This document shows, piece by piece, positions 25,239 through 35,600 of a DNA stretch of 64,000 bases. The DNA comes from Deminuibacter sp966424055. Its GTDB lineage: Bacteria; Bacteroidota; Bacteroidia; Chitinophagales; Chitinophagaceae. The DNA is taken from assembly GCA_966424055.1 (NCBI GenBank), contig CBJLMB010000034.1:7624-71623 (forward strand), in the 5' to 3' direction. Below the pieces are notes generated by a model, which saw only the letters and a list, made by a program, of their open reading frames with translations, was not told the DNA's origin and made no database searches. The position numbers and the translations under genes were made by a program. The first letter of the stretch is position 1. Each line of letters starts with the position of its first letter.

Positions 25239-26480
25239 TTAATTGATCACGCGGCTGGTGATAAAATCGTTGATGGCTTCTATATAGTTGCAGCCGGGCT
25301 GGCGCTGGTGTCGCATTTTCAGCGCCATATTGTTGATCACCTTTTGTATAGTATCAGTATGTTCAGCCTGCATTACCGCAGCTTCGCAATTGTTGTCGTT
25401 TTCAATACCGCTGCCGAGAAAAAGATGACAGGCTTGCATATCCATCAGTTTCTGTTTCACAGCTTTGAGCACAGGTACATTTTTGCGCATATTGTACCAT
25501 TCCCTGAACTCTTCCAGGTGCTCGGCAATAATACATTTGGCTTTGGGTACCTCTGCTATACGTTTCTGCAGGGTGGCATCATTAATCTTCGACAGGTCAT
25601 CAACATTCACCAGGGTAATATGTGCCAGCTCCCGCGCAGAAGGCTCAACATTATTGGGTATGGAAAGATCGATCAGCACTTTGGTGCCGCCGTTAACCAG
25701 GTCGGTCTTTTTGATCACCGGTTCATCTGCATTGGTGGCTACAATAACAATATCTGCCAGTGCAAGCTCTGCCTGCATGCGGCTGTAGGGTGCTACCTGC
25801 AGGTTCAGTTCATCAGCCAGCGATGCGGCTTTGGAAGTAGTGCGGTTCAATAAAATAATATCCCGGGTTTCGAGATAGTCCACCAGGTTTTTACAGGTAT
25901 TGCGGCCTATTTTACCTGTACCCAGTAACAGGATGCGTTTGTTGCGGATATCAGGCACCTGCTCTTTTAAGAACTGGATGGCTGCAAAGGATACCGAAAC
26001 AGTACCGCCGCTTAAAGCAGTATTGCCCTTGATGGCCTTTGATGACTGGAGAACAAAATTCAGCAGTCTTTCCAGGTAAGTGCCGATGCAGCCCTGCTCT
26101 TTTGAAAAACGGGCAGCCTGTTTCAGCTGGCCAACGATCTCATAGTCGCCGAGTATCTGGGAATCGAGACCGGCTGCTACGGAAAAAAGATGTTCTGCTG
26201 CAGACAGTCCCTGTTTGATATAACAAAGTCGTTGAAATGTTTCCTGGCTGCCGGTTGTTTCACTGCACAGTAAATGAATAAGGTCGGTAGCCTGGGGGGC
26301 TATGCCATATATTTCTGTACGGTTACAGGTGCTGAGCACAAAAACCTCCTGTAATCCGGCTGCTTTTGCTTTTTTTAAGAGAGAAAGATGCTGATCTGTA
26401 TGAATGGCAAACTGCCCCCTGATAGAAGCATCTGTTTTTTTGTAGTTGATCCCGGCTATGAAAAAGTGGTTAAAGTCCAT
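25239..26480 (-). CDS. hemA: Glutamyl-tRNA reductase
   Basis: First committed step of the C5 pathway: reduces glutamyl-tRNA to glutamate-1-semialdehyde using NADPH. 413 residues from ATG 26480 (MDFNHFFIAGINYKK, the usual family start). The catalytic cysteine is C52 in LSTCNRTEIYG; the NADPH-binding LLGTGKIGRNT lies near 185, and the C-terminal helical dimerisation domain follows. It heads the minus-strand hem cluster and has a recognisable promoter. Confidence 0.95.
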   Translation of the reverse strand: MDFNHFFIAGINYKKTDASIRGQFAIHTDQHLSLLKKAKAAGLQEVFVLSTCNRTEIYGIAPQATDLIHLLCSETTGSQETFQRLCYIKQGLSAAEHLFSVAAGLDSQILGDYEIVGQLKQAARFSKEQGCIGTYLERLLNFVLQSSKAIKGNTALSGGTVSVSFAAIQFLKEQVPDIRNKRILLLGTGKIGRNTCKNLVDYLETRDIILLNRTTSKAASLADELNLQVAPYSRMQAELALADIVIVATNADEPVIKKTDLVNGGTKVLIDLSIPNNVEPSARELAHITLVNVDDLSKINDATLQKRIAEVPKAKCIIAEHLEEFREWYNMRKNVPVLKAVKQKLMDMQACHLFLGSGIENDNNCEAAVMQAEHTDTIQKVINNMALKMRHQRQPGCNYIEAINDFITSRVIN

Positions 26481-26521
26481 ATCTGCTTGCCTGTTGTGCA
26501 TTCCCTTTCTTAATAGATACG

Positions 26522-26548
26522 CAAAGGTAGCCCAGACAGTCTGCCCAA
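26522..26548 (-). promoter_or_regulatory. hemA promoter
   Basis: Minus-strand TTG (26546-26548, in a TTTTGGG context), 16-base spacer, TACCTTTG (26522-26529), about 42 bases before the hemA ATG at 26480. The spacer is one base short of the usual 17-23. Confidence 0.55.
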
Positions 26549-26573
26549 AAACAGCTTTTTCGTCATTGCATTG

Positions 26574-28826
26574 TCATTTCTCGGTGCCTGGCTGGTCATT
26601 TTCTGTGTTCGTACCCGCCTGTTGCAGCAACCTGTGGTGCATTACAGCCCTTATTTCTGCATAGGAATAATCTTCGCCCAGGTATTCTTTTACCTGTTTA
26701 AGTGGCCCTGGTCCGGTATTCAGTGCAGCCTCGATCACAGTTATTTTGCCGGCGGGCACCAGGTCGGTAACAGGCAGTTCACCTGTTTTGATACTTTCCA
26801 CCAGGTGTCCTTCTATAGTGCTTGCTGCCAGACTTCTGAGCCGGGCGATGGCCTCGATATCATTCCCATCTTTGAACAACTGTACACTCAGCAGCCGGCT
26901 TTCGCCCACCGGTAAAGCCGGCCGGCGTTCGGGTTGTGCTGTTGCGGCAGCTGTTACAGGAGCCTGCAGTGCAAACAGTAATTGGGTAACTGCCTCGCCC
27001 CGGCTCAAGCCCTCTGCCAGCTGTATGGCCTGTTGCAGCTGGTGCTTTTTTCTTTCAGTGACCTTCTGCAGCAAACTCAGCTCTGTGATGTATTTTTTTG
27101 TTTTGGGTTTGATCTTTACTTCATCAATATGTTGCTGTAGTGGTTGCAGCAGCTGTGCATTGAGCAGTGAAATAAAATATTGCCCTGCGGCCTGCACCCG
27201 CTGCTGCAGGAACTGGTACTGATCGGCAGCGGCACCGGGAAATGCCTGCGCCAGCTGCCGCGAAAATTTGCGTGCTGTTTCCTGTTGCTGGGCCAGTTCA
27301 CGCAACAGCGACTGAACCCAGATGGCTTCTTCTGTTTTGCCGGGCAACTGCAAATGAGCGAAATCGTCAAACAGCTCCTGCCAGGCGGTAAATAATTTAT
27401 TCCAGTTGAAGCACTGCTGCAGTTCCTGCAATGCAAATTCCAGCTGAGCCTGCTGCAATGTTTGCGGCAAACTTTCTTCAGCAGGAATATGGTGCATAAA
27501 GGGCAGTATCCGCTCATCTGTATATATATGCTGTACCTGGATGGGCGAATGAAGCACCAGTCCATCCAGTGTGGTGAGGCGGCTGAGGGCTACATATACC
27601 TGGCCGGGTGCAAAAGAAGCACCTGCATCGATAATGGCTTTGTCGAAGGTAAGCCCCTGGCTTTTGTGAATGGTAACAGCCCAGGCCAGCCGGATAGGGT
27701 ATTGCGAAAAGCTACCCAGCTCTTCCTCCTCAATACGGTCTTCCTGTTCTTTGTATTTATAGCGGATGTTCTTCCATTCCTCTTTTTCCAGCAGCAGCTC
27801 ATTTGTTTCGCCTGGAAAGCTGATAAATACACCGGCTTCATCAATCCGCTCAATCCTGCCTATTTTACCATTATAATAGCGCCTTATTTCACCCTTGTCG
27901 TTTTTAATAAACATGACCTGGGCGCCGGTCTTCAGCTGTAGTATTTTATCCGCAGGAAATGCTTTCTCCGAAAATTCACCGGTCACAGTGGCTTCAAATA
28001 CATGAGGCTCACCTGGCAGGCGTTCCAGTGCTGCCTGGTTAATGGCATCTGCTTTATAATTATGTGTCGTGAGTAAAATATAATTTTCCGGGCCGGAAGG
28101 ATGAAATGCCGGCTGATAATACCGGTGCAATAAAGCCAGGTCATCAGGTGTGCACTGGTTATTGCGAACATTATTGAGCAGCGCAATAAACAGGGCATCT
28201 TTCTGCCGGTATATTTTTTTCAGTTCAATGCAAACAGGGTAGGCCTGTTGTATTACCCTTGCATCAAAAAAGAAAGGACTTCTATAATATTGCTGCAATA
28301 TGCTCCACTCTTCATCACCGGTCACCGGTGGCAACTGGTAAAGATCGCCGATATATACCACCTGTACACCACCAAAAGGCTGCTGGTACTGCTGCCGGAA
28401 ATGTCGGAGTATGGCATCCGTTGCATCCAGCAGATCAGCACGAAGCATAGACACTTCATCAATCACCAGCAGTTCCAGTTCGCGCAGCAGTTTTATTTTT
28501 TCCCTGTTAAGGCGCAGGTTTTTAAACAGGGTTTGCGGGGTGTTGACCAATAACTGCAGGTGACTGCGGCCGGCCTGTGCATCAGGCACATAAATACCCA
28601 TGGGCAGCTGGAACAGCGAATGCATGGTTACACCGCCGGCATTGATGGCCGCTACACCTGTAGGTGCGGCGATGGCCATTTTTTTTGGTGAATGATCACG
28701 TATGTAACGAAGAAAAGTTGTTTTACCGGTACCTGCTTTTCCTGTTACAAATACATGACGGCTGGTTTGCGTAACAAAGGATACTGCCTGCTGAAATGGT
28801 AAATTGGAAACATCGGCCTCGTTCAT
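26574..28826 (-). CDS. Pif1/RecD-like superfamily 1 helicase with C-terminal HTH domain
   Basis: Predicted 5'-3' DNA helicase of 750 residues. Walker A GKAGTGKTT at 29-37, Walker B VIDEVSML near 115, then QLPPVTG, and the UvrD_C_2-type motifs AVTIHKSQGLTFD and VYVALSRLTTLDGL near 395-430. The C-terminal 100 residues contain a helix-turn-helix segment (KDGNDIEAIARLRSLAASTIEGHLVE) as in RecQ/HTH_40 tails. ATG 28826 gives the usual N-terminus; the longer frame adds 19 unconvincing residues. This architecture is common in Bacteroidota. It lies between hemA and the divergent hemH without an evident functional link. Confidence 0.85.
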   Translation of the reverse strand: MNEADVSNLPFQQAVSFVTQTSRHVFVTGKAGTGKTTFLRYIRDHSPKKMAIAAPTGVAAINAGGVTMHSLFQLPMGIYVPDAQAGRSHLQLLVNTPQTLFKNLRLNREKIKLLRELELLVIDEVSMLRADLLDATDAILRHFRQQYQQPFGGVQVVYIGDLYQLPPVTGDEEWSILQQYYRSPFFFDARVIQQAYPVCIELKKIYRQKDALFIALLNNVRNNQCTPDDLALLHRYYQPAFHPSGPENYILLTTHNYKADAINQAALERLPGEPHVFEATVTGEFSEKAFPADKILQLKTGAQVMFIKNDKGEIRRYYNGKIGRIERIDEAGVFISFPGETNELLLEKEEWKNIRYKYKEQEDRIEEEELGSFSQYPIRLAWAVTIHKSQGLTFDKAIIDAGASFAPGQVYVALSRLTTLDGLVLHSPIQVQHIYTDERILPFMHHIPAEESLPQTLQQAQLEFALQELQQCFNWNKLFTAWQELFDDFAHLQLPGKTEEAIWVQSLLRELAQQQETARKFSRQLAQAFPGAAADQYQFLQQRVQAAGQYFISLLNAQLLQPLQQHIDEVKIKPKTKKYITELSLLQKVTERKKHQLQQAIQLAEGLSRGEAVTQLLFALQAPVTAAATAQPERRPALPVGESRLLSVQLFKDGNDIEAIARLRSLAASTIEGHLVESIKTGELPVTDLVPAGKITVIEAALNTGPGPLKQVKEYLGEDYSYAEIRAVMHHRLLQQAGTNTENDQPGTEK

Positions 28827-29005
28827 GGTGTGAAGGTAGTAAAAACCTGTGCAGCGGTTTAACGGTATTTCGCATACATCCACGACGGTCTGCTTTGTTT
28901 TACCGCAGGGTGTTAGACGGAACAGCGACTGGCACGCTGCAGTAATTTTGGTTACTTATTATATTGTCCGCAACCTGTGCCCGTTACCTGGCAAGTACCG
29001 CAGCT

Positions 29006-29031
29006 TTGATTCGGATTCTTACCTACCTTTG
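29006..29031 (+). promoter_or_regulatory. hemH promoter
   Basis: TTTG (TTG at 29006-29008), 15-base spacer, TACCTTTG (29024-29031), 17 bases before the hemH ATG. The -7 box is identical to that of hemA; the spacer is slightly short. Confidence 0.5.
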
Positions 29032-29048
29032 CACACATTTGGAACTGT

Positions 29049-30101
29049 ATGCAAGACCCGTTAAAAAGAGCAATTATATTCATGAATCTGGGTTCTCCCG
29101 ATTCAACAGAGGTGAAAGATGTTCGGCGTTACCTGAAACAATTTTTGATGGATGAGCGGGTGATGGATATGCCCTGGCTATCCAGGACACTGTTGGTAAA
29201 AGGGATTATCGTACCTTTCCGTGCGCCCAAATCGGCTCATGCATACAGCACGATCTGGTGGAAAAACGGGTCGCCCCTGATCGTACTTACTAAACAATTG
29301 CAGGAAGCAGTGCAGCCATTGCTGGATATCCCCGTTGAAATAGCCATGCGCTATGGCAATCCTACCCCTGAAGCCGCCTATGAAAGCCTGCTGAGGCAAC
29401 AACCCGGCCTGGAAGAAGTGATCCTTTTTCCGCTGTACCCGCACTATGCAATGAGCAGTTATGAAACTGCCGTTGAATACATGAAAGAAAAACACCGCCA
29501 GCAGAAGTATACGTTTAAACTTACAACCATTAAACCCTATTACAACAATGCCGATTATATCGATGCATTGAGCGAACACATGCGCCCGTACCTGCAGCAG
29601 GATTTTGATCACCTGCTGTTCAGCTACCATGGCATTCCTGCCAGGCATGTGATCAAAAGCGATATAACCGGTAATCATTGTTTGCAGAAGGGAGACTGCT
29701 GCGACACAGCCTCACCTGCACATGCATTCTGCTACCGTCACCAGGTGTTTACCACCACAAAACTGGTGGCAGAACAATTAAACCTGCCCAAAGAAAAATA
29801 CAGCATATCCTTCCAGTCGCGCCTGGGCAAAGGATGGCTGGAACCCTTTACTGACGTGCGTTTTGAAGAAATGCCCAAAGAAGGCATCAAAAAATTACTG
29901 GTCATATGCCCTGCTTTTGTAAGCGACTGCCTGGAAACACTGGAAGAAATTGCCGAACGTGGCAAAGAATCTTTTCTCCAGGCCGGCGGGGAAAGTTTTG
30001 AAATGATCTCCTGCCTGAATGTGGATACCCGTTGGGTGCAGGCCATCGCCAAATGGGTACATGCATACGAAAAGGGAAGCCGGGAAATGGTGCTGGATTA
30101 A
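29049..30101 (+). CDS. hemH: Ferrochelatase
   Basis: Inserts iron into protoporphyrin IX, the final step to protoheme. 350 residues; NLGSPDS at 12-18, LFPLYPHYAMSSYETA near 136-151, the catalytic-histidine region FSYHGIPARH near 193-202 and a C-terminal CPAFVSDCLETLEEI with the conserved glutamate. A cysteine-rich stretch follows the catalytic histidine (C211, C217, C218, C228), which could ligate a metal or Fe-S cluster. It is divergent from the helicase gene and followed by hemJ. Confidence 0.95.
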   Translation: MQDPLKRAIIFMNLGSPDSTEVKDVRRYLKQFLMDERVMDMPWLSRTLLVKGIIVPFRAPKSAHAYSTIWWKNGSPLIVLTKQLQEAVQPLLDIPVEIAMRYGNPTPEAAYESLLRQQPGLEEVILFPLYPHYAMSSYETAVEYMKEKHRQQKYTFKLTTIKPYYNNADYIDALSEHMRPYLQQDFDHLLFSYHGIPARHVIKSDITGNHCLQKGDCCDTASPAHAFCYRHQVFTTTKLVAEQLNLPKEKYSISFQSRLGKGWLEPFTDVRFEEMPKEGIKKLLVICPAFVSDCLETLEEIAERGKESFLQAGGESFEMISCLNVDTRWVQAIAKWVHAYEKGSREMVLD

Positions 30102-30198
30102 TTTTTTATAGTAAGGGTAATCCCATAAATGTACATAAGATAAAACGACAGGACTGTCATCAGTCTGTACACATTATTCCTTCATAAAATCACCATTT

Positions 30199-30753
30199 AT
30201 GCTATTCGATTACCTTAAAGCGCTGCACATTATTTTTGTAGTTACCTGGTTCGCCGGTATGTTTTACATGCCCCGCCTGTTTGTGTATAATACCGAAGCC
30301 AACAACCAGCCCGATGAAGCCAAAGCCATACTCCGCCGCCAGTTTTCTATTATGATGAAACGCCTCTGGTTTGGTATTACCTGGCCTTCCGCGGTGCTCA
30401 CACTTATTTTCGGTCTTTCTGTTTTCTTCAGCAGTCCCTGGAAAAATGTACTGTTCGATCCTGCCGGCAGATGGTTACTGATCAAGCTGTGTTTTGTATT
30501 GTTATTGTACGTATACCATTTTTCCCTGCACCGGATATATAAACAGGAAATGCGTGGTGAGTTTAAATACAGCTCACAGCAACTGCGTATCTGGAACGAA
30601 GTGGCCACTATTTTTCTTATCGCTATCGTAATGCTTGCGGCAGTGAAACAAAGCATGAGTTTTGTATGGGGACTTATTGGCCTGGTACTGTTTATTATCC
30701 TGCTGATGAGCGCCATCAAAATTTACAAAACCATACGCTCCCGTTCACGGTAG
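30199..30753 (+). CDS. hemJ: Protoporphyrinogen IX oxidase, HemJ (UPF0093/CopD-like)
   Basis: Membrane enzyme that oxidises protoporphyrinogen IX to protoporphyrin IX. 184 residues with four or five membrane segments (about 5-25, 55-77, 90-108, 135-153, 155-172). The N-terminus MLFDYLKALHIIFVVTWF carries the family's essential His (H10) and LFVYNTEA follows. Neither hemG nor hemY is in the window, so HemJ fills the step between HemF and HemH. It lies 97 bases after hemH. Confidence 0.9.
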   Translation: MLFDYLKALHIIFVVTWFAGMFYMPRLFVYNTEANNQPDEAKAILRRQFSIMMKRLWFGITWPSAVLTLIFGLSVFFSSPWKNVLFDPAGRWLLIKLCFVLLLYVYHFSLHRIYKQEMRGEFKYSSQQLRIWNEVATIFLIAIVMLAAVKQSMSFVWGLIGLVLFIILLMSAIKIYKTIRSRSR

Positions 30754-30821
30754 GTGTTGATCACGCTGCACGTGTACAAACACCGATAATCCTTACATTT
30801 ACATACACCCAATTCCTTCGC

Positions 30822-32456
30822 ATGCGTTATAACTACTGCGTATTGCTGTGCCTGCTTGGTATGGCCTGCCATTCAAAAAAAACGGTTGACCTCATCGTGC
30901 ATCATGCACATATTTATACAGTAGACAGCAGTTTTTCTACAGCAGAAGCGATGGCCGTGGATGAAGGTAAAATTGTGGCGATAGGTAAAAATGAAGATAT
31001 ACTGAAAGCTTATGAGGGAAAGGCCGATTCCAATGCTGCAGGCAGTTATATCTACCCGGGTTTTATAGATGCACATGCACATTTCCTGGGTTATGGCCAG
31101 TCACTTTTTTCCGTGAACTTGTATGATGCTGCGGGTTTTGAAGAAGTGGTGCAACGCCTTCAGCAGTTTGCTGCTGCACACCCCGGTGAAACCTGGTTAC
31201 TGGGCCGTGGCTGGGATCAGAATAAATGGCCAGGCAAAACTTTTCCTGTCAATGACCGGCTCAACCAGTTGTTCCCCGATCAACCTGTACTGTTGTCAAG
31301 GGTGGACGGGCATGCCGCAATAGCCAACCAGAAAGCACTGGATATAGCAGGTATTCAGCCGGGGCAAACCATTACCGGCGGTACAATAGAAGTAAAAAAC
31401 GGGAAACTGACCGGGCTGCTGATTGACAAAGCCGTTGCACTGGTTGAGGATAAAATACCCGCGCCCTCTCCCGCAGCATATGAAAAATGGCTGACAGCAG
31501 CACAGCAACATTGTTTTGCACAGGGGCTTACCACGATTACCGACTGCGGCCTTATGTATACAGACATTGACATGATAGAAAAGCTGCAGAAAAGCAACAA
31601 ACTGCAGATGCGTCTTTATGTGATGATGAGTGATGACACCGCCAATTACCATCATTTTTTGAAGAATGGCCCCTATAAAACCAGCAGGCTGTTTGTAAAA
31701 GGCGTAAAAGTATATGCTGATGGAGCATTGGGCAGCAGGGGTGCCTGCCTGCTGCAACCTTATACGGATAAACCGGGATGGAAAGGCTTCCTGCTTAGCA
31801 GCCAGGCACATTTTGATTCAGTGGCACAGCTGCTCTCTTCAACCGCCTTCCAAATGTGCACCCATGCCATCGGCGATTCAGGCAACCGGGTAATACTGCA
31901 GGTATACAACAAATACCTGATGGGTAAAAACGACCGGCGCTGGCGTATTGAACATGCACAGGTGATCAACCCGCAGGATATTGATTTATTCGGAAAAGCC
32001 AGCATCATCCCTTCGGTTCAGCCCACCCATGCCACCAGTGATATGTATTGGGCGGCTGATCGGTTGGGTACCGGCAGGCTGAAAGGCGCTTATGCTTACA
32101 AACAGTTGCTGCAACAAAACGGATGGCTGCCGCTGGGTACCGATTTCCCGGTAGAAGATATTTCTCCTTTCAAAACCTTCCTGGCTGCAGTATTCAGGCA
32201 GGATGCCAAAGGCTACCCGCCGGGTGGTTTCCAGGTGGAAAATGCCCTGAGCAGGGAGGAGGCACTCCGCGGCATGACCATCTGGGCTGCCAAGGCCGAT
32301 TTCCTGGAGTGGGAAACCGGCAGCCTGGAACCCGGTAAAAAAGCCGATTTCGTTCTACTCGACAAAGACCTGATGCATATTTCGGCACAGGAAGTATTGC
32401 AAACCAAAGTGCTGGCCACTTTCCTGGAAGGTGAGAAAGTGTACAGCCTACACTAA
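30822..32456 (+). CDS. Lipoprotein amidohydrolase, YtcJ-like
   Basis: Metal-dependent hydrolase of the amidohydrolase_3 (YtcJ) group, 544 residues from ATG 30822, which starts a lipoprotein signal ending LGMAC (Cys16). The longer frame from 30666 overlaps hemJ. Motifs: FIDAHAHFLGYG near 85 (metal-binding HxH), KVYADGALGSRGA near 300, MCTHAIGDSG, and LGTDFPVEDISP near 440. Substrate unknown; relatives act on N-formyl or N-acyl compounds. It is 68 bases after hemJ and may share its transcript without a heme role. Confidence 0.85.
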   Translation: MRYNYCVLLCLLGMACHSKKTVDLIVHHAHIYTVDSSFSTAEAMAVDEGKIVAIGKNEDILKAYEGKADSNAAGSYIYPGFIDAHAHFLGYGQSLFSVNLYDAAGFEEVVQRLQQFAAAHPGETWLLGRGWDQNKWPGKTFPVNDRLNQLFPDQPVLLSRVDGHAAIANQKALDIAGIQPGQTITGGTIEVKNGKLTGLLIDKAVALVEDKIPAPSPAAYEKWLTAAQQHCFAQGLTTITDCGLMYTDIDMIEKLQKSNKLQMRLYVMMSDDTANYHHFLKNGPYKTSRLFVKGVKVYADGALGSRGACLLQPYTDKPGWKGFLLSSQAHFDSVAQLLSSTAFQMCTHAIGDSGNRVILQVYNKYLMGKNDRRWRIEHAQVINPQDIDLFGKASIIPSVQPTHATSDMYWAADRLGTGRLKGAYAYKQLLQQNGWLPLGTDFPVEDISPFKTFLAAVFRQDAKGYPPGGFQVENALSREEALRGMTIWAAKADFLEWETGSLEPGKKADFVLLDKDLMHISAQEVLQTKVLATFLEGEKVYSLH

Positions 32457-32481
32457 TAATTGAGCAACCATGCTTAATTGA

Positions 32482-32513
32482 AACCATCGCCCGCGTCACT
32501 GCAGGTGATGGTT
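32482..32513 (+). terminator. Hairpin after the amidohydrolase gene
   Basis: Arms AACCATCGCC (32482-32491) and GGTGATGGTT (32504-32513) form 10 pairs including one G-T, with a 12-base loop. No T run follows, so it is a weak terminator candidate. Confidence 0.35.
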
Positions 32514-32644
32514 ATTCCCCTGCTCCGGACCGCAATTATTTACCTCATCCCAACCCATCGGCCCCTGCGCGATATTCAGCCGCAATGCATATATTTCCTA
32601 ACTTCGCAGTCCTAAAAAATTGAGCCCTTACAAGGTTTTTTACT

Positions 32645-35600
32645 ATGAGCAACAAATACCAGGAGTTTTCAGGATTGAATTTACCTGCCATAGAACAGGA
32701 AATACTACAGAAATGGAGTGAAAATCAGGCCTTTGAACAAAGTGTGTCCCTGCGTGAAGGGGCTGCCCCTTTCGTATTTTACGAAGGGCCGCCCAGTGCC
32801 AACGGGATGCCTGGTATTCACCATGTCATTTCCAGAACACTGAAAGACCTGGTATGTCGCTATAAAACCATGAAAGGCTTCCAGGTAAAACGCAAAGGTG
32901 GCTGGGATACCCACGGCCTGCCCGTGGAGCTGGGAGTGGAAAAAGAACTGGGCATCACCAAGGAAGATATCGGCAAGAAAATTTCTGTTGAAGAATACAA
33001 CCGCAAATGCCGCGAGGCGGTACTGCGCTATAAGGATAAATGGGATGAGCTCACCCGTAAAATGGGTTATTGGGTTGACCTGGACAATCCCTATATCACT
33101 TTCGATAACAACTATATTGAATCCCTCTGGTGGCTGCTGAAAAAGCTGTACGATAAGGGGCTGCTGTACGAAAGTGTCAGCATCCAGCCTTATTCACCGG
33201 CTGCAGGCACCGGTCTCAGTTCGCATGAGCTGAACCAGCCCGGCACTTATAAAGATGTGAAAGACACTTCTGCCGTGGTGATGTTCAAAGCCATCCGCGA
33301 TGAAAAAAGCCGTTTCCTGTTCAATGCCCTGGACGCCGCAGGCAGCCCTGATAAAGAGGTGTTCTTCATGGCCTGGACCACCACACCCTGGACACTGCCT
33401 TCCAACCTGGGCCTTACTGTTGGTGCGAATATCGATTATGTGCTGGTACAAACTTTTAACCCCTATACCCACCTGCCCATCAATGTGGTACTGGCGCAGG
33501 CATTGCTGGGCAAATATTTTAAACCGGAAGGAGAGAATGGTGATTTCGCCAATTATAAAGAAGGCGATAAAATACTGCCCTGGAAAATACTGGCCCATTT
33601 CAAAGGCGCACAGATAGAAGAATGCCGTTATGAGCAACTGCTGCCCTACGAAGCCAATGGCCCCGCCAATACAGGTGGCGATCCTTTCCGCGTACTTCTG
33701 GGCGATTTTGTTACTACGGAAGATGGTACCGGTATTGTACATACCGCCCCTGCTTTTGGTGCAGATGACTTTAAGGTGGGGCAGAAATACGGCATCGGCA
33801 TATTGGTGATGGTGGATAAACAGGGCAAGTTTGTAAACGGCCTGGGCGAGTTCAGCAACCGGTATGTGAAAAATTATAAAGATGAACCGGATTATGTGGA
33901 TGTGAATGTTGACATCTGCGTAAAACTGAAAAAAGAAAACCGGGCTTTTAAAGTAGAAAAATACGAACACAGCTACCCGCATTGCTGGCGTACAGATAAA
34001 CCCGTTCTGTACTACCCGCTGGATGCATGGTTTATTAAAACCACCGCCCTGAAAGACAGGATGGTGAACCTGAACAAAACCATCAACTGGAAACCCAAAG
34101 CCACCGGTGAAGGCCGTTTTGGCAACTGGCTGGAAAACATGGTAGACTGGAACCTGAGCCGCAGCCGTTTCTGGGGTACTGCACTACCGGTTTGGCGAAC
34201 AGAAGATGGCGCCGAAGAGATCTGTATCGGCAGTATTGAAGAACTGACCAGGGAATTTGAAAAAGCCCTGGCTGCAGGATTGAATAAAAACAGCAAGCTG
34301 AAAATAACTGGCAGCCGCCTCGATGTAGACCTGCACAAACCTTTTGTAGATGAGATCGAGCTGCTTTCCGCATCAGGCAAGCCCATGAAACGGGTACCCG
34401 ACCTGATCGATGTTTGGTTCGATTCTGGCGCCATGCCTTATGCACAATGGCATTTCCCCTTCGAAAATATCGAAGTATTTGCCAAGAACTATCCCGCTGA
34501 TTTCATCGCTGAAGGGGTAGATCAGACAAGGGGATGGTTTTATACCCTGCACGCCCTGGCAGCCCTGATAAAAGAAGATGTACAGGCTGAACTGAAAAAA
34601 GCCGGGTTCCCGGTAACGGAAGAGCAATACCCCGGCCTGGCTTATAAAACAGTGGTATCCAACGGACTGGTACTGGATAAGAATGGCAATAAAATGAGCA
34701 AACGTCTGGGCAATGTGGTCAATCCTTTTGATACCATCGGCACTTTCGGCGCAGATGCCACCCGCTGGTACCTGATTACCAATGCCTCACCCTGGGATAA
34801 CCTGAAATTCGACCTGGAAGGTATCAGGGAAGTACAGCGCAAGTTCTTTGGTACATTATATAATACCTACCAGTTCTTCGTGCTTTATGCCAATGTAGAC
34901 GGTTTTGCTTTTGAAGAAGCACCCATCCCGCTGGCGCAAAGGCCCGAAATTGACCGCTGGATACTTTCTTCACTGAACACCCTGGTGAAAAAAGTAACCG
35001 CTGCAATGGATGATTATGAGCCTACACTGGCTGGCCGCCTGATAGAAGAGTTTGTAGATGAGCACCTTAGCAACTGGTATGTGCGCCTGTGCCGCCGCCG
35101 TTTCTGGAAAGGAGAATATGAGGCCGACAAGATCAGCGCCTACCAAACCCTGTACGAATGCCTGGAAACCATCGTTCGTTTAATGGCGCCTGTTTCTCCA
35201 TTCTTCAGCGATGCCGTTTTCTGCCAGCTTAATACGGTAACCAAGCGGTTTAAAGCAGGTTCTGTGCACCATGTAGATTACCCGGTGGCCGATGAAAAAG
35301 CCATCGATACCCTGCTGGAAGAAAGAATGCAGCTGGCCCAGGATGTATCTTCCCTGGTATTGTCACTGCGTAAAAAGGTGAATATCAAGGTGCGCCAGCC
35401 GTTGCAGAAAGTGCTGATCCCAGTGCTGGATGCAGGTATGAAAACCCAGCTGGAAAAAGTGGAAGACCTGATCAAAGCAGAGGTGAATGTAAAAGAATTA
35501 GAGTACGTTGTTGATACAGAAGGTGTTATTAAAAAGAAGGTCAAGCCCAATTTTAAAGCGCTGGGTAATAAGCTGGGTGCAAAAATGAAAGCAGTATCTG

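Noticed and set aside
33194..33982. 262-codon minus-strand frame
   Set aside because: Antisense shadow within ileS; composition unlike a protein and no start signals.
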